From positions 59,791,201 through 59,855,200 of the forward strand of contig OZ038422.1 in NCBI GenBank assembly GCA_964036155.1: a DNA stretch of 64,000 nucleotides. Direction: 5' to 3'. Source of the stretch: Diploscapter coronatus. Taxonomy: Eukaryota; Nematoda; Chromadorea; Rhabditida; Rhabditidae. Both the position numbers and the translations under genes were made by a program. Shown piece after piece: positions 36,301-47,900 of the stretch; positions within the stretch are counted from its first letter, which is position 1; the number at the start of each line of letters is the position of its first letter. The notes beneath the pieces are model-generated. The model saw only the letters and a program-made list of their open reading frames with translations. It had not been told where the DNA came from and made no database searches.

Positions 36301-36743
36301 ATGATGAAGATATTGCATGTTTGGTGCCTGCTTTATGACTCCTAATGGTAAATGAGGAAATGAAAGATAGAGGCACTAATTATGGTTGGTGGGGGATTAA
36401 GCTATGCCCATATAATGCCAGACGACGGAAACAGGTAAATTAATGGAATATCTGCGAATATAGCAACCAAAATAGCCCAGAATTCGTGCATTTTCTTGGT
36501 TAAATATGGAATTTTCAAGTCTATTTTGATAATACCGCCTTAAATTTGAGATTTATGCGGAGATCAGCTCTTGATATATAAGAGGATATGTGTAGAGATA
36601 CGCCCAGATTTAAAGAAGATAAATATGGTAGGGATGGTTAGTCAAGTGGGCCTTTTAAGTGGTTCTGAGTATTTTGGCAAAAATCGGACGTACCTTAGAG
36701 TCGAGCTTCGAGTTTGATTTCTGCCGATCGATACCGATACCAT
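33357..36743 (-). CDS. Unrecognised protein with basic/polar N-terminus and helical C-terminal domain
   Basis: Assembled from phase-consistent exons: MVSVSIGRNQTRSSTL (36743-36694), a 1.5 kb intron, RGGSSSSQQSSGREV to KTSKKKKHQ (35204-35051), KPRKIERSKEVRPNQ onward (34868), a short intron ending TTTAAG, then NIFDDFADLDYNTASILES, MNQFEELFAQTHPHFSKIM, HKLLTETAAEISVLCDISM, ETWWDLNRDINIYRALER, NLEYLKGLELNGRLDGFSD, DDLYIFHSDSGFSYLFGE, and PPQLFASETEESVPE, stop at 33357-33359. About 380 residues. The N-terminal 120 residues are Lys/Arg/Ser-rich and disordered-looking, with nuclear-localisation-like KKKK; the rest looks like a folded helical domain. No family recognised. One intron (33906-33949) is GC-AG. 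Confidence 0.6.
33906..33949 (-). other. GC-AG intron in the unrecognised minus-strand gene
   Basis: The exon ends AAGAAGCGAG, followed by GCAAGC; the acceptor TTTTTAG precedes ATGATCTC. The join reads AKKRDDLYIF in frame. Confidence 0.6.
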
Positions 36744-38907
36744 TCGACTATCCAACCACAATTCGGAGAGCTTGTTTGCTTGAGGTCGGAATCACCTAAA
36801 ACGGCCATTTGGCTATCAGTTCAAAGGAAATCCTTGTTTGCTCAGATAGGACATAAATTCGGTATAAGAAAGGCGAAGTACAAAAGGCTAATCATCAAAA
36901 GGAACGAATAAAATACGGATATAAATATTGGACGATTTAAAATAAAAGAAAAAAATATTCAATTTACACTGTAAAGTTTGGCATTTAATTTAAGATATGA
37001 GAGTTTATTGATTATAGCAAGGAATAATCGATATTAGGAGGATATCATGGTCATGGTAGTTTAATAAATAAAATCATGACATGTTTAAAATTTAGATATT
37101 ATGAAAAAAATCAATCCAAGATTTCGAAAACCCCGTCGATAAGACAATATTTGATCTTTCAGGGACAGGTTCGGGGTAAAGTGCGAAGAGACAAAGGCAT
37201 TTCAAATGTCTGAAAGTAAATAAAAAAAATAAATCCAAGAGATTGAACTGATTTGATAGAATCACATTCCGGATCATAAATAAAAGTGGTACGGCGTAAG
37301 ATGGTGAAATTTCGGTGTATTTTTAGTTGACTATGATGAACTACTTTTGTTAGTTTTAATAACTAAAAGCAGAATAAAAAATAAATCTCAGTTTGAAACT
37401 TATTTGGTGTTTATATCAATATATTCTGAATCGGGTTTTCGTAGAGCTTATCAATTTTCCAGTTAAAATATAGGAGCAAAGAGAATCATGGATGGATTTT
37501 CCGAAAGAAAACTCTCTGAATCGTAATATACCAAGAAATCACCTTAATGTATGAGAATGAGGTCTGTCTTTCGACATAATTATTATTCGATGGTCTACTT
37601 TTGCTTTTTGCGTGATATCGCCGGCCTCAAAACATCGCCTTCGCCCTATTCTTAATTTCGCGACACATATTCTTAGGCACCCTACAGGTGTTGCGTAATA
37701 GATGCCTTAATAAAATGAATATGCTAAGATAAGATAATGGTAATAATATCGTTCAAAATAATTACATTAAAAGTGAATTTACTCAGACATATGGGTTTTA
37801 AATATGACTAAGGTGAAAAATAAAATATCAATCGATAAATGATGACCATAAGAACGAAGAAGATAATAAAATCAACACCACAAAACCTGTTGAAAAGGGG
37901 TGCGCGCAAATTAGAGGCCTCAGAACTGAGAAAAAGGCGCGGCATACTGTAAAATGAGGAATAAAATAGAAAACGTTTATAAAAATGTCTAAACTGTAGT
38001 TGAAGAAATACAAATTGTATGAGAATAATATTCTTGAGCTCAGTAGAATGCAAAATTAAGGCAAAATGAAGATTAAATTCAGAAAAACATCTATAAAAAG
38101 ATGCTTTTTTCTAAATTTTATACTGTATTTTCGGAAATAAAAACTGGGTGGAAATAGTATTTTTGGGGTCAGATAGGAAGCTACTATAGGCACTCGAGAG
38201 ATTGGGACTATGAGAGGAAAGATTGAGATCTTCAAGATTGAGAGGAAGGGGAAGAAATAAAGTGATGACCTTGAAGAGATATTGCGGTAAATGGGTAAAT
38301 GAAGGGTAGAGTTCTCGTCTTAGTTTTAGTTCTAGGTCTTAGATTCTAGATTGATGATTCAATACTGGGAAATTTAGGGTATTTTTATTTTTTTTATCTT
38401 TAGAAAATGTTAAATATATTGAAAACAAGAGATTTCAATGATAGTCGGGTCAAATCTGCAAGATCTAAACTCTCTTCACAGCGTGATATTTTTGAGAGAT
38501 AAAAATAAGGATATTTTGATCAAAAACATTATTTAAAATAGAAAAGTGATATTAGATTATTTTTCAATAAAATTTGAAGGAAATATGAAAATCCGGGAAT
38601 TCTGAGATAAAAGTGAGGATCCTCTAAAATCCATTACAGCTGACCTAATCAATTGCGCTTGAGGGAGAGTTGATTGGCGAGATATTGAAAGAGGACGTGA
38701 TGAAGAAGGAGAGAGTAAAAAGAAAGATAAATTAGTGAGGGGTAGAAGAAACTATGATAAAGAATAGGAGAGATGAGAGAAAGAGAAATTAGAGAAGTTG
38801 GACAGATATATATTGACCGATTGAACTGGGTTTTAGATGTAATGTGATATGACAAAGTTTGAAATATCTTCGCATTTCTTAAAGTCAATATATTCGATTT
38901 ATTTCAG
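36744..38907. other. Intergenic, 2.2 kb, AT-rich
   Basis: Divergent promoter region between the minus-strand gene and the ceramidase. Only frames with biased composition are present; purine-rich runs lie at 38220-38290 and 38660-38800. No RNA gene or element recognised. Confidence 0.4.
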
Positions 38908-40736
38908 ATGAAATATTTACTATTTCTATCATTGATTGGATTTACATCAGCTGATTTCAAGCCCAGGAAATATCGAATAGACTTGGATTTACCTCCGGAT
39001 CAAAGATGGAATCAGGTTATTCGAGAAAATATCGAAGTAATTCCATTAATTGCCGAGGAAGCCAAGTAATCTTCATTTAAATACTTTTAAAACTTGTTTA
39101 ATTTCAGAAAATATATTCCATCCTTCATTCAACCTGTCGTTTGGCCCATCGCCAGGGCTTTAGGAAATTTATTACCAAGGGATATTCATGAAGAATTGAA
39201 GGGTAAAAATTTTACTTCCAGAAACAAGCAATTTGAGGGAAAATAAATGCTGCGATAATAGAAAATGTAAACCGCGCATTGTGTAATTTCAAATAGGCGT
39301 CGAAGTTATTCAATGAATCGATGAAATGTCGTAAAGTGTTCCACAAACTACGTGTTAAGTTATATCGATCGAATTTTTATGCCTTATATTTTGTCTCAAT
39401 TTGCCAGTCACTCATAATAACTATTTAAAAATTTAGGAATTTCCAGAGAGTCAGGCTTGCCTCTGGGTGAAGTCGTCGGCTTAAACATCCTTTATGATAT
39501 CACCGCGTTCGATAGAAAACAGTAGGCATTCAGTTAATTTAAAATGTACAAAACCAAATTTAAGCATCCTCTACGAGGGCTGCACTTCAATAGTTCTCCA
39601 AGATAAACGGGGCAATATTTTCCACGGACGAAATTTGGACTACGAAATGCAGGATTTGCTCAAGAGCATGACGATTTATGTGGATTTCGTTAAGAATAAC
39701 ACAGTTATAAACTAAATTCTATACTTTTTAATAAATGAAGCATTTCAGGTTTTATATTCCGGGGTGACATTCGCGTTATATAATGGCTTGCTAACTGGGC
39801 AAAGACCTAATGCTTATACCGTCACATTAAATGAACGATGTAATAGCATGTTTAAAATAATCAAAGGGAATTTTAAATTCAGACTCCGGGGCTTATATCG
39901 ACAATATTCTAATGGAGTTTGTCACTAGATTTCAACGTCCTGTCAGCTATTTCATCAGAGAAGTTACTTTTTTCGAATTAAAATGAATTTTGAATTTAAA
40001 CCTAGGTCCTGGAATCCGAAACCACATTTGACTCAGCCGTACGAACATTTTCTAAAACGCACTTAATAGCGCCTTGCTATATCATTGTCGGAGGAGTTAA
40101 ACCCGAACAAGGGATCGTGATTTCGAGGTTAAATTTTCTTTCTAAAGCTGGTCTTCATTCTTTAAATCATTCATACTTGAAAATTGATTCTTAAGCTATA
40201 TTTAATAGTAATAAATTTAAAAGGTTGAGCTTCACATAAATTTTTTTAAATTCATATTTCTCTTAGAAACCGCTGGTCAGCCGCAGACATTTATTCTCTT
40301 ACTCCTGAAAGATGGTATCTCGTCGAAACGAATTTCGATCATTGGAAAAAGGATGACGATGGACGAAGGTTTAAATTTATAAATTAAATAAACGTAATTG
40401 AACCAATAACAAATGGAACTGGCCAAGTTTGAAATACGCTATTATTTTCATTAGTTTTTTTTTCTGTATTATTCTCATCGATGAACATGCTATTTCATTT
40501 TCATATTTTATTAGTTTAATTGCCTTTAAACGATTTCAATTACAAATTGGAACTTAAATTTCAGAATCAAAGCCATGAAGTTATTGGACACAATTGGGAA
40601 GGAAGATATCGATGAGCAGTTATTATTTGGTGTACTTTCAAGCAATCCGGTTCAGAATAACAACACTATTTATTCTACGGTATTATCTGCTAAATATCCA
40701 CGGCTTTTGTATAAATCTTTAATTATTCGAGTGTAA
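38908..40736 (+). CDS. asah: Acid ceramidase / NAAA-type N-terminal-nucleophile hydrolase
   Basis: Lysosomal hydrolase of ceramide or N-acylethanolamines (family knowledge). The ATG follows TTTCAG directly. Signal peptide MKYLLFLSLIGFTSA; alpha-subunit region DLDLPPDQRWNQVI, FIQPVVWPIARALG; then the cleavage site and nucleophile Cys at 39581-39583 in EGCTSIVLQDKRGNIF, followed by HGRNLDYEM. Beta-subunit exons: VTFALYNGLLTGQRPNAY then TVTLNER (the conserved oxyanion Asn), VSYFIRE, LIAPCYIIVGG, SLTPERWYLVETNFDHW (ending as in human YVVQTNYDRW), MKLLDTIGKEDID and TIYST. The nucleophile and surrounding motifs are intact, so it is likely active after self-cleavage. The join before the Cys exon gives about nine residues more than in human. 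The C-terminal end, as read, lacks the usual Cys-rich tail; a last exon may be missed. Confidence 0.88.
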
Positions 40737-41973
40737 TTTAATTCAATAAATTTATTTTTCTTCTAACCGAAATAAGCTTATTGCTATTTAATCTAAACAA
40801 GATCTGGCTCCAGTTAATTAAGATAAAATCTAGCTTCGTTAAATTTAAAAACAAACCATTTTCAAGTTAATTCGAAAACTCGACTAAAAAGTTTCGTCAT
40901 TTCCCCTTTTCTTCGCGTATCTTTCACGTTAGGGTTGCCGTGACTTTCCGTCCTTAAATATTCAGGAATCGTGAGGCAACACGGGCTCATTCCCTATGCA
41001 ATTTACGACAATCTTAAGGCCCTTTTAAATGGTCCCATTCAGAGGGCGGGGCCAAGAAAAAACTGCGGCAAAACTGCAATCCTCCTGAATATGTGAAAAT
41101 AGTGATCACTTTTGTCTTGTTGAGAATTCCTGAAGATGGATGACATCAACACAAATCATCATCTAAGCGCATGGCTTTTTGTAGATCATAGATTTTTAAA
41201 GTGAGTTATTCCTGCTGGGATTTGGCCATTTATCATCTAACGTATCATGAGATAATATTATATAGTTTGAGACATAATCACGTTTATAATTTTAAATTTG
41301 AAAATATCACTTATTCTCGAGCCTAGTTCCTTAAATTGCTATAAAAACCCTTAACTTGGTTGTATTCCCATTCACGTCATGTTTCAGATGTAAAATATTG
41401 AATACTGAAGCGCGTGGGGTGTTGAGATATTTGAAATATGTTGAGATGTTCATATCTCGCAGTGATTTTCTGCTAGCATATGAAAAAAGCGGAGTGATGA
41501 AGAACTGCCGCTGCCCCACAACTTTATATGGACATGCAAGCCACTTGCACAGCATGTGCGAAAAGCGTTCTTCAGCGATTCAATGGCGTATGTATTCCAA
41601 GCAGCACTCCGTCTTTCTCTCCCTTTTCCGCATTCTTTCTCGCCTTTCCCCAAGGGAGAAATCAGAAGGGAGAACGGAGAGTCGGGGCTGGTGGTGATCA
41701 ACACAAAATGACTGAATACGTGCCAAGTATTCGTGTATGCAAAATGCCCAACCCCCCGTTCTAATTTTTTTATTTTTATTTTCTCGCCCCAAGCCTCTTC
41801 TCCGGATTTTAGGCCCCGCCCCCTTTTCCTTTCCCTTTTCAGAATACAACCCCCATTTCTTTCGATTTCTTTCACTCTCTCTTTCGTACTTAAAACGTTC
41901 TGATAATATTCTAATTTGAACAAACACAAGTTGAAATTTCGAGTCAGAATATCACAATTACATTAGACATTCG
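40737..41973. other. Intergenic, 1.2 kb
   Basis: GC-richer and pyrimidine-rich patch at 41570-41900 (CTTTCTCTCCCTTTTCCGC) that creates overlapping open frames on both strands; biased composition, not coding. It is probably the promoter region of the channel gene. Confidence 0.45.
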
Positions 41974-44900
41974 ATGTTACTACAATTTATTCTCGCTATA
42001 TTTGCAGCCATACAGAAGATAGAATCTAGATCGGTAGGCCAATAAATTTGAATTTTGACTGCTTAAACTATCGAATTTAGATAGAAACTCCCTACAGCAG
42101 CATGGTGAACAATATCATTGACGATGATCCGAATCCGATTTTATTGTAGGTTTTGATTTTCCATTCTTTAAAAGTTGAAAATGCTGCAATATCATAAAAT
42201 TGTAACATGCAAAATATTATGAGGGGATATATTTTTCTTGGCATGTATTAAATTTCTTAGGTTAAAATACTACATTGTAACGTCTATTCAAATATTTGTC
42301 TACCCTTTGAAAACTTGAAACCTAAATTTTGCTGAGTTTTGACGTCAATATTCAGCATTTTGAATGACTTGTCTCTCGGACGTTCGTTTTTCGTCGTTTT
42401 TCTTGAGCTGAAGTGCGTCTGAAGCGCCTTTCAAAATTTTGAATAACTTTTAAATTTCTAAAGTTAAACTGCCAGAAATATCGTTAAAACTACTAATTTT
42501 AAATGGGCTGACTTAGAGAATTTTTAAAAAATTCCAAAATTATCTTTCAAAAAGCGCTAAGTTTAAAATTAGCACTAAAAGTGAAGTTTCAAGCTAGGTG
42601 ACTTTTAAGCTCCATAATTTTTGTAGTAAAGATTCCGAACTTAACTTGAAGATAGTCTTACTTTGATCCGAACTTTGCAAACGCGTCGGTACATAAAACA
42701 ATAGAGAAATTGGGTGCAATCGAGTGGGGATAATTTCGAACCTGTTGTCTGCAAAACTGAGATGTAAGCCGTTGTGTGGAACTCTTTGCCTGACACTTGC
42801 AGCAGCTCTGAACGAAAGAATAGGAAAGTGATTTGTTCGGGTTTCCGGCTCACGTATCGCGATAGCCCGTCTAAAGCGCTTAAGGAGTTTATGTCTTCCT
42901 GAGCATGCGCTCCTAGAATCTCAGAACTCAAAACTTATAGCGCGCAAAAACTAATAAATAACGGGTGAATGTAAAATTTGCTTCGTCGCTAAAAAGTGAA
43001 AAATGATAGAAAAGCAAGGGAAGTGACAAGTTTGGAAGCATTTCTTAAATTTTGAAGGCTTGCTAATGTCCCATCTCACAAATTCTGAATAGTGTATGAT
43101 AGAATTTTTCGATTAGGATCAGGATATCGTGTGTATCACAAATGAAATATTTTTGATTCTGATCTGTTATTTGAATCGGTAAAGTAATATTCTCTAATGC
43201 TTCGAGATTTTTAACGTACTCTGCAGTATTTTTTCACTTGTTATTTTTAGTTTATTTCGATATTAAGGCAATTTCATTGCTAAGTTCTCATGAAAAATTA
43301 GCCTTTAAATTGATCAATATAGTTAATTTTCCATGATCTAAAATTGTTTGCAAGTTTCTGCGATAACAAAACTGATCTCCGTACACATAATAGTAGTCTT
43401 TGGCAAAGAAAACATGACATATGGAATCAATTAGTCGAAAGAGGTGATAGATCAGATGATTTTTCGTGATTATTCCTTATCATCTGCAAAAACTCGTGTT
43501 AATTTGCACTATTTTCGAGGATATCTATAGAATAGATATACTTGTTTTCTAATGCAATTATACCCCAGGCGCACTTAATCAAATTTTCGGGTTTCATGTT
43601 TTCACTAATAAAGCGAGGGGATTTACGAGGGATTCGAAACTGGAGCTAAATGACTCAGTTGTTAAAGGGGTCAGTTTTATTCGGTCCATTTTTCGCTGTT
43701 TTCTTTTAATTTCACCATTTTTCCAAAAATAGGCAAACTTATAAATTTTTCATTTTCGCCCAAATTTCCAGACTAACAATATGAATTTATAATAACACGG
43801 AATTGTGACAGTAGGCTTAAAATATTAGCCTCCAAATTGTGGGACTAGGGGTGCGAAATTTAATGCTTCCGAGCAAAATTGTGCCCGACCGACTCTCGAA
43901 CCCTCTTGAGTTTTGGTGCTATTTTCGCGCATTTTAGAACACATGCTTCGTCTATAAAAAGAGCTAGGACGAAAATTTGATGAATCAGACAAAACCGCGT
44001 CGAAATTAATGTGTAGATTCTCTTGAACCGACAACAACAACAATTGTGTTAATAAAATTGTATTTTGATTAGACAAGGAGTATTTAAACTCTTAAGAAAC
44101 AAAATAGAAAAATGAAGTGGTGTATTTTTAGATACGACGATAAACTCGAGTCCAATGTTACGAGACTATTGGATTCGCTAATTGCAAGTCATGATAGGAG
44201 GATCAGGCCGAACTATGGGGGTAATATATACAAATGCTTTAAATATATCATTTTATATGCCTTTAGTTTCATTGAAAATTACATATTATTATATAAATTG
44301 TAAAAATCATTAACCTGGATAATTAGTTACTTCGTTATCCACGAAATGGTATGGGAAAAGATCTCTCTCGTTACCTGACCCTATCTATACCCTTAGCTAT
44401 GAGTAACGAATTGCCCAAATAACGTATTTAATATAATTGTTTTGATTGATTGAAGAACTCTTTTCTCTATTGGTTTAAAGCAACCGTATATCCTTGTTTT
44501 TTTCTTAATTTAGGATCTTCTTTATCTTATTCGAGTCCATCTTGGGTTTGCCTGCCCTTCCAGCCAACCAATATACAATAATCGAATTTCTGGAATACGC
44601 GAGCCCCAGATTCTCTTAAATCCATTCTTTTTTCTCAATCCACCCCTATTTGGCTCCTAATTACTCAACTCCCGAAATCTATTGAGACGGGATTTGCGCA
44701 CTGGAAATTCAGCCGAAAGCAAAAACAAATTCACTTTCCCATGCCATTGTTGTTTTTCTGCGAGTTAATAGGGAAGCTTGTATTTAAATCATAAGAACCA
44801 CAACTTTATGTAAGAGGGTCTTGAAGTTAAAATTATGTTATGGAAAAGGCGAATTTTAAAGTATATCATACAAGAAGGAAATTTTTAAATATGAAGTTTT

Positions 44901-47900
44901 GTGTTTAAAAGTTAAAAGAACCGATCTCTAAAATGAGGAGATCTTATATTTTAAATTACACAACATGGAAAGCTAGCTAAATAGCGACACGTATACTTTT
45001 AAATATAGACGGAAGCCGATAAAATTTAATAGAATGCCTTGATATTTGAGCTTTTCGGAATTTAGATTCTCTGCGTCTCTGTACTTTTTATAATATGCTT
45101 TAGATGGGAAAGAACATTTGCATCTCTGTGCTCTCCTAAACTAAATTCTATTTCAATCGAACGCATTTGCCTTTTTCTGCGTTGAGCTGGACGCAAATTT
45201 CATTGGCCTGGATTCTTTTATTCTGTTCCCGAAAAATCTCGGGTCCCGATTCAGAAATTTTTAAACGTCAAAATCCGATTTTCACAGCATCAAAACATAG
45301 GAAAAGTCGGCAAAATGTTTCGCAAAAATTTTCCGCGCAAGAAAACGATTTTTTGTCGAATTTTTAAGCGGGGAAATCGACTGTGAACACGTTATTTTTA
45401 CATTCGAAAAATGTGTGTGGATTTGCGAATTTCAAAACAATAGAGTTAGAACACCTTTTGGTGTTTGGATTCGGCCGAAAAAATCGAGGACTATTCGAGA
45501 CACTCCAGTCTCTTTTAGGCGTTACTTAAATTCATATTCGGTCAAACTTCATCCATAGGGGGGGAATTTGATTTGGTTGAAAATGTCCTCTAGCTGCGAA
45601 AGACATTCAAAACCGAACCCTAAAAGCCTGCCCTGCAGCAGAAAATAGACGCAAATCTGAAAGATTCGCCGCATAAAGTTTTCGTTTTGGAACGACAAAC
45701 GGATAAATTTATGCAACTCCCGCAAAGCAACAAAGTACATCGCAAATCGATTAGATGTTAAATAAATAATCTAAAGGAATCTAAAAGATTTGTTTATCCG
45801 AAATAGTGAATGAACTAATTGAACAGAAAGTGTCATTTAGATCAACACTGTTTAAATTTGAATATATCTCAAATTTTTCTTAAATATCGGTTGTCCGGAA
45901 AGTCCTGTCCGATATTAACACATTTGTTTAATTATTTTATTTCTTTATCGAAACTTAACTTTAATCAATGATATAGTTACCACTATTATCTACAACAGAA
46001 GCCCAACAAATGAGGAGATCATTGATGTCTTTTGCCCAGAGATTGGAGGACTGCAGGCCAAAAAAGTTAGAGATCCTATTTTTAGAGCACCATAATTGTT
46101 GCAAAATTTTTCAGCTGAGAATTTTTTTAGATTGCGAAAAAGGTGATAATTAGAAGGAGCGAGATCAGGGGAATAAAGTGGGTGGAGTACCGTTTCCCAA
46201 CCAAGCGTTTCTAGTTTGTTCTGGGCCTTCTTTGCTAAATGAGTCCGAGCGTTGATATGAAGTAGGTGAACATTCGCACGTCCAGGCCGATTTTCTCAGC
46301 CGTTTTTGACCAAATTCTCGAGTTGATGAGTGTAGGTGGAGGCCGTGACCGTGGCAGTAATTCGGAGTATAGTATCCTTTCTGGATCCCACTAGTAGCAG
46401 AGGAGAACCTTACGAGGGTGCAGGTCTGGCTTCGCCACCGCTGGCGGCTCTGATCCACATGCAATCCAAAAGGCAGTGTGTGTGTTGTTCTCGTAGAGGA
46501 TCCAGCTCTCATCTCCAATCACTAGATTTTTCAGAAACTCCTTTCGGTACGGACAGTGGAGGAAAGACTGGAAAATGTTGAATCCGATGTTGATCCATTA
46601 GAGAGAATCGGAGTAAATTCCTATGCTCAGAATAGATGATGACATCTTATAGACCTTTTTTATTGCAAGTGTCATGATACCTCTACGATATTATAATAAT
46701 CATTTGGCATAGAACCGCTTTGATATATAAATATAAATTTTTGAAAACCATCGGACAGGACTTTCCGGACAACCTAATATATGAAAATGTTGGGTAGAAA
46801 ATACCATCTCGAAAAATGATTTCAAAAATTTCAGATATTAACATACAAAACTTTAAATAAATCTCCATACCATATCTAAATATCTTCGAATATATACCCC
46901 TCATCATTCTTTCATATTTTAGTTTAAATTAAACGTAATGGTTTAATTGATAAGCAAATAATCTAAAAATTTGTAACTGACAACACTTTTCAGGTTCGCC
47001 AATAGAGGTGAACGTCACGGCGCACGTGACTACAATCAGCGCTATTTCGGAAGTATCTATGGTAGGTTCTATTCATCTTACATTATTCTTTGGTTTATAC
47101 ACTTAAATGTCCCACTCCTACGTTCTCTTTTTCAACCGGAACTTGCGGAAATTCGAGTAATTCGCACTCAAAAACATTTAGATGTTTACCTTTTTGAGTC
47201 GAAAATTTCTAGGAATCAGAAAATAAGATAAATTGAATCGGGGGTTAATTTCAATAGACATTTACCTAATTTTGCTTTTAGGATTATACCCTGGATTTTT
47301 ATCTGAGGCAGCGATGGAAAGACCCCCGGCTAAAATGGGACGGGAATTATCACAAGTTTTTGACAATAGGTACAAAACTAAAGCATTAAATTTAAATTAT
47401 AGACTAAAGTTATAGGAATCGATATGGTGAAACAAATCTGGGTGCCAGACACGGTAATATAATCAATTAATAAGTTAACCAATAAAAGTAGTAAGCTTAT
47501 TGATAAAATACTACAAAAAGCTATCGCATCTTTTGCTTATTGCATTTATTACTGCTTTTTGTGCGATTTCTGTTTACTGCTTTTATTAATTGACATCGGT
47601 TATTTGAATTTTTAATTACCCTAATTAAATGCCCTGATTGCAGTTCTTTCCCAACGAGAAGAAGTCCTTCTTTCATGAAGCCACATCGCATAATTCATTT
47701 CTGAGAATCGACAACGAAGGCAACGTTTTAAGGAGCATACGATTAACTGTAACCGCCAATTGCCCTATGAATTTGTTATCGGTAATTAATAATAATTGGC
47801 TTATATCATTATTTTAATTAAATAATTTTAGTTTCCACTCGATAAGCAAGTATGCGCTTTGGAAGTCGAGGTATGCTTTTATAGACATTCTTATAAGAGT

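Noticed and set aside
38649..38888. 79-residue minus-strand Ser/Tyr/Leu frame
   Set aside because: Antisense of a purine-rich run; compositional.
41450..41929. Overlapping open frames of 115-159 residues on both strands
   Set aside because: Created by a pyrimidine-rich, low-complexity patch; both strands open, biased Arg/Lys/Glu or Ser/Phe content, no splice or start context.
42641..42931. 96-residue minus-strand frame in a channel intron
   Set aside because: No domain, signal or splice context; kept only as an unexplained GC-richer intron patch.
43825..44076. 83-residue minus-strand frame with a hydrophobic start
   Set aside because: A signal-like start exists but no acceptor, homology or conserved pattern; may be chance.
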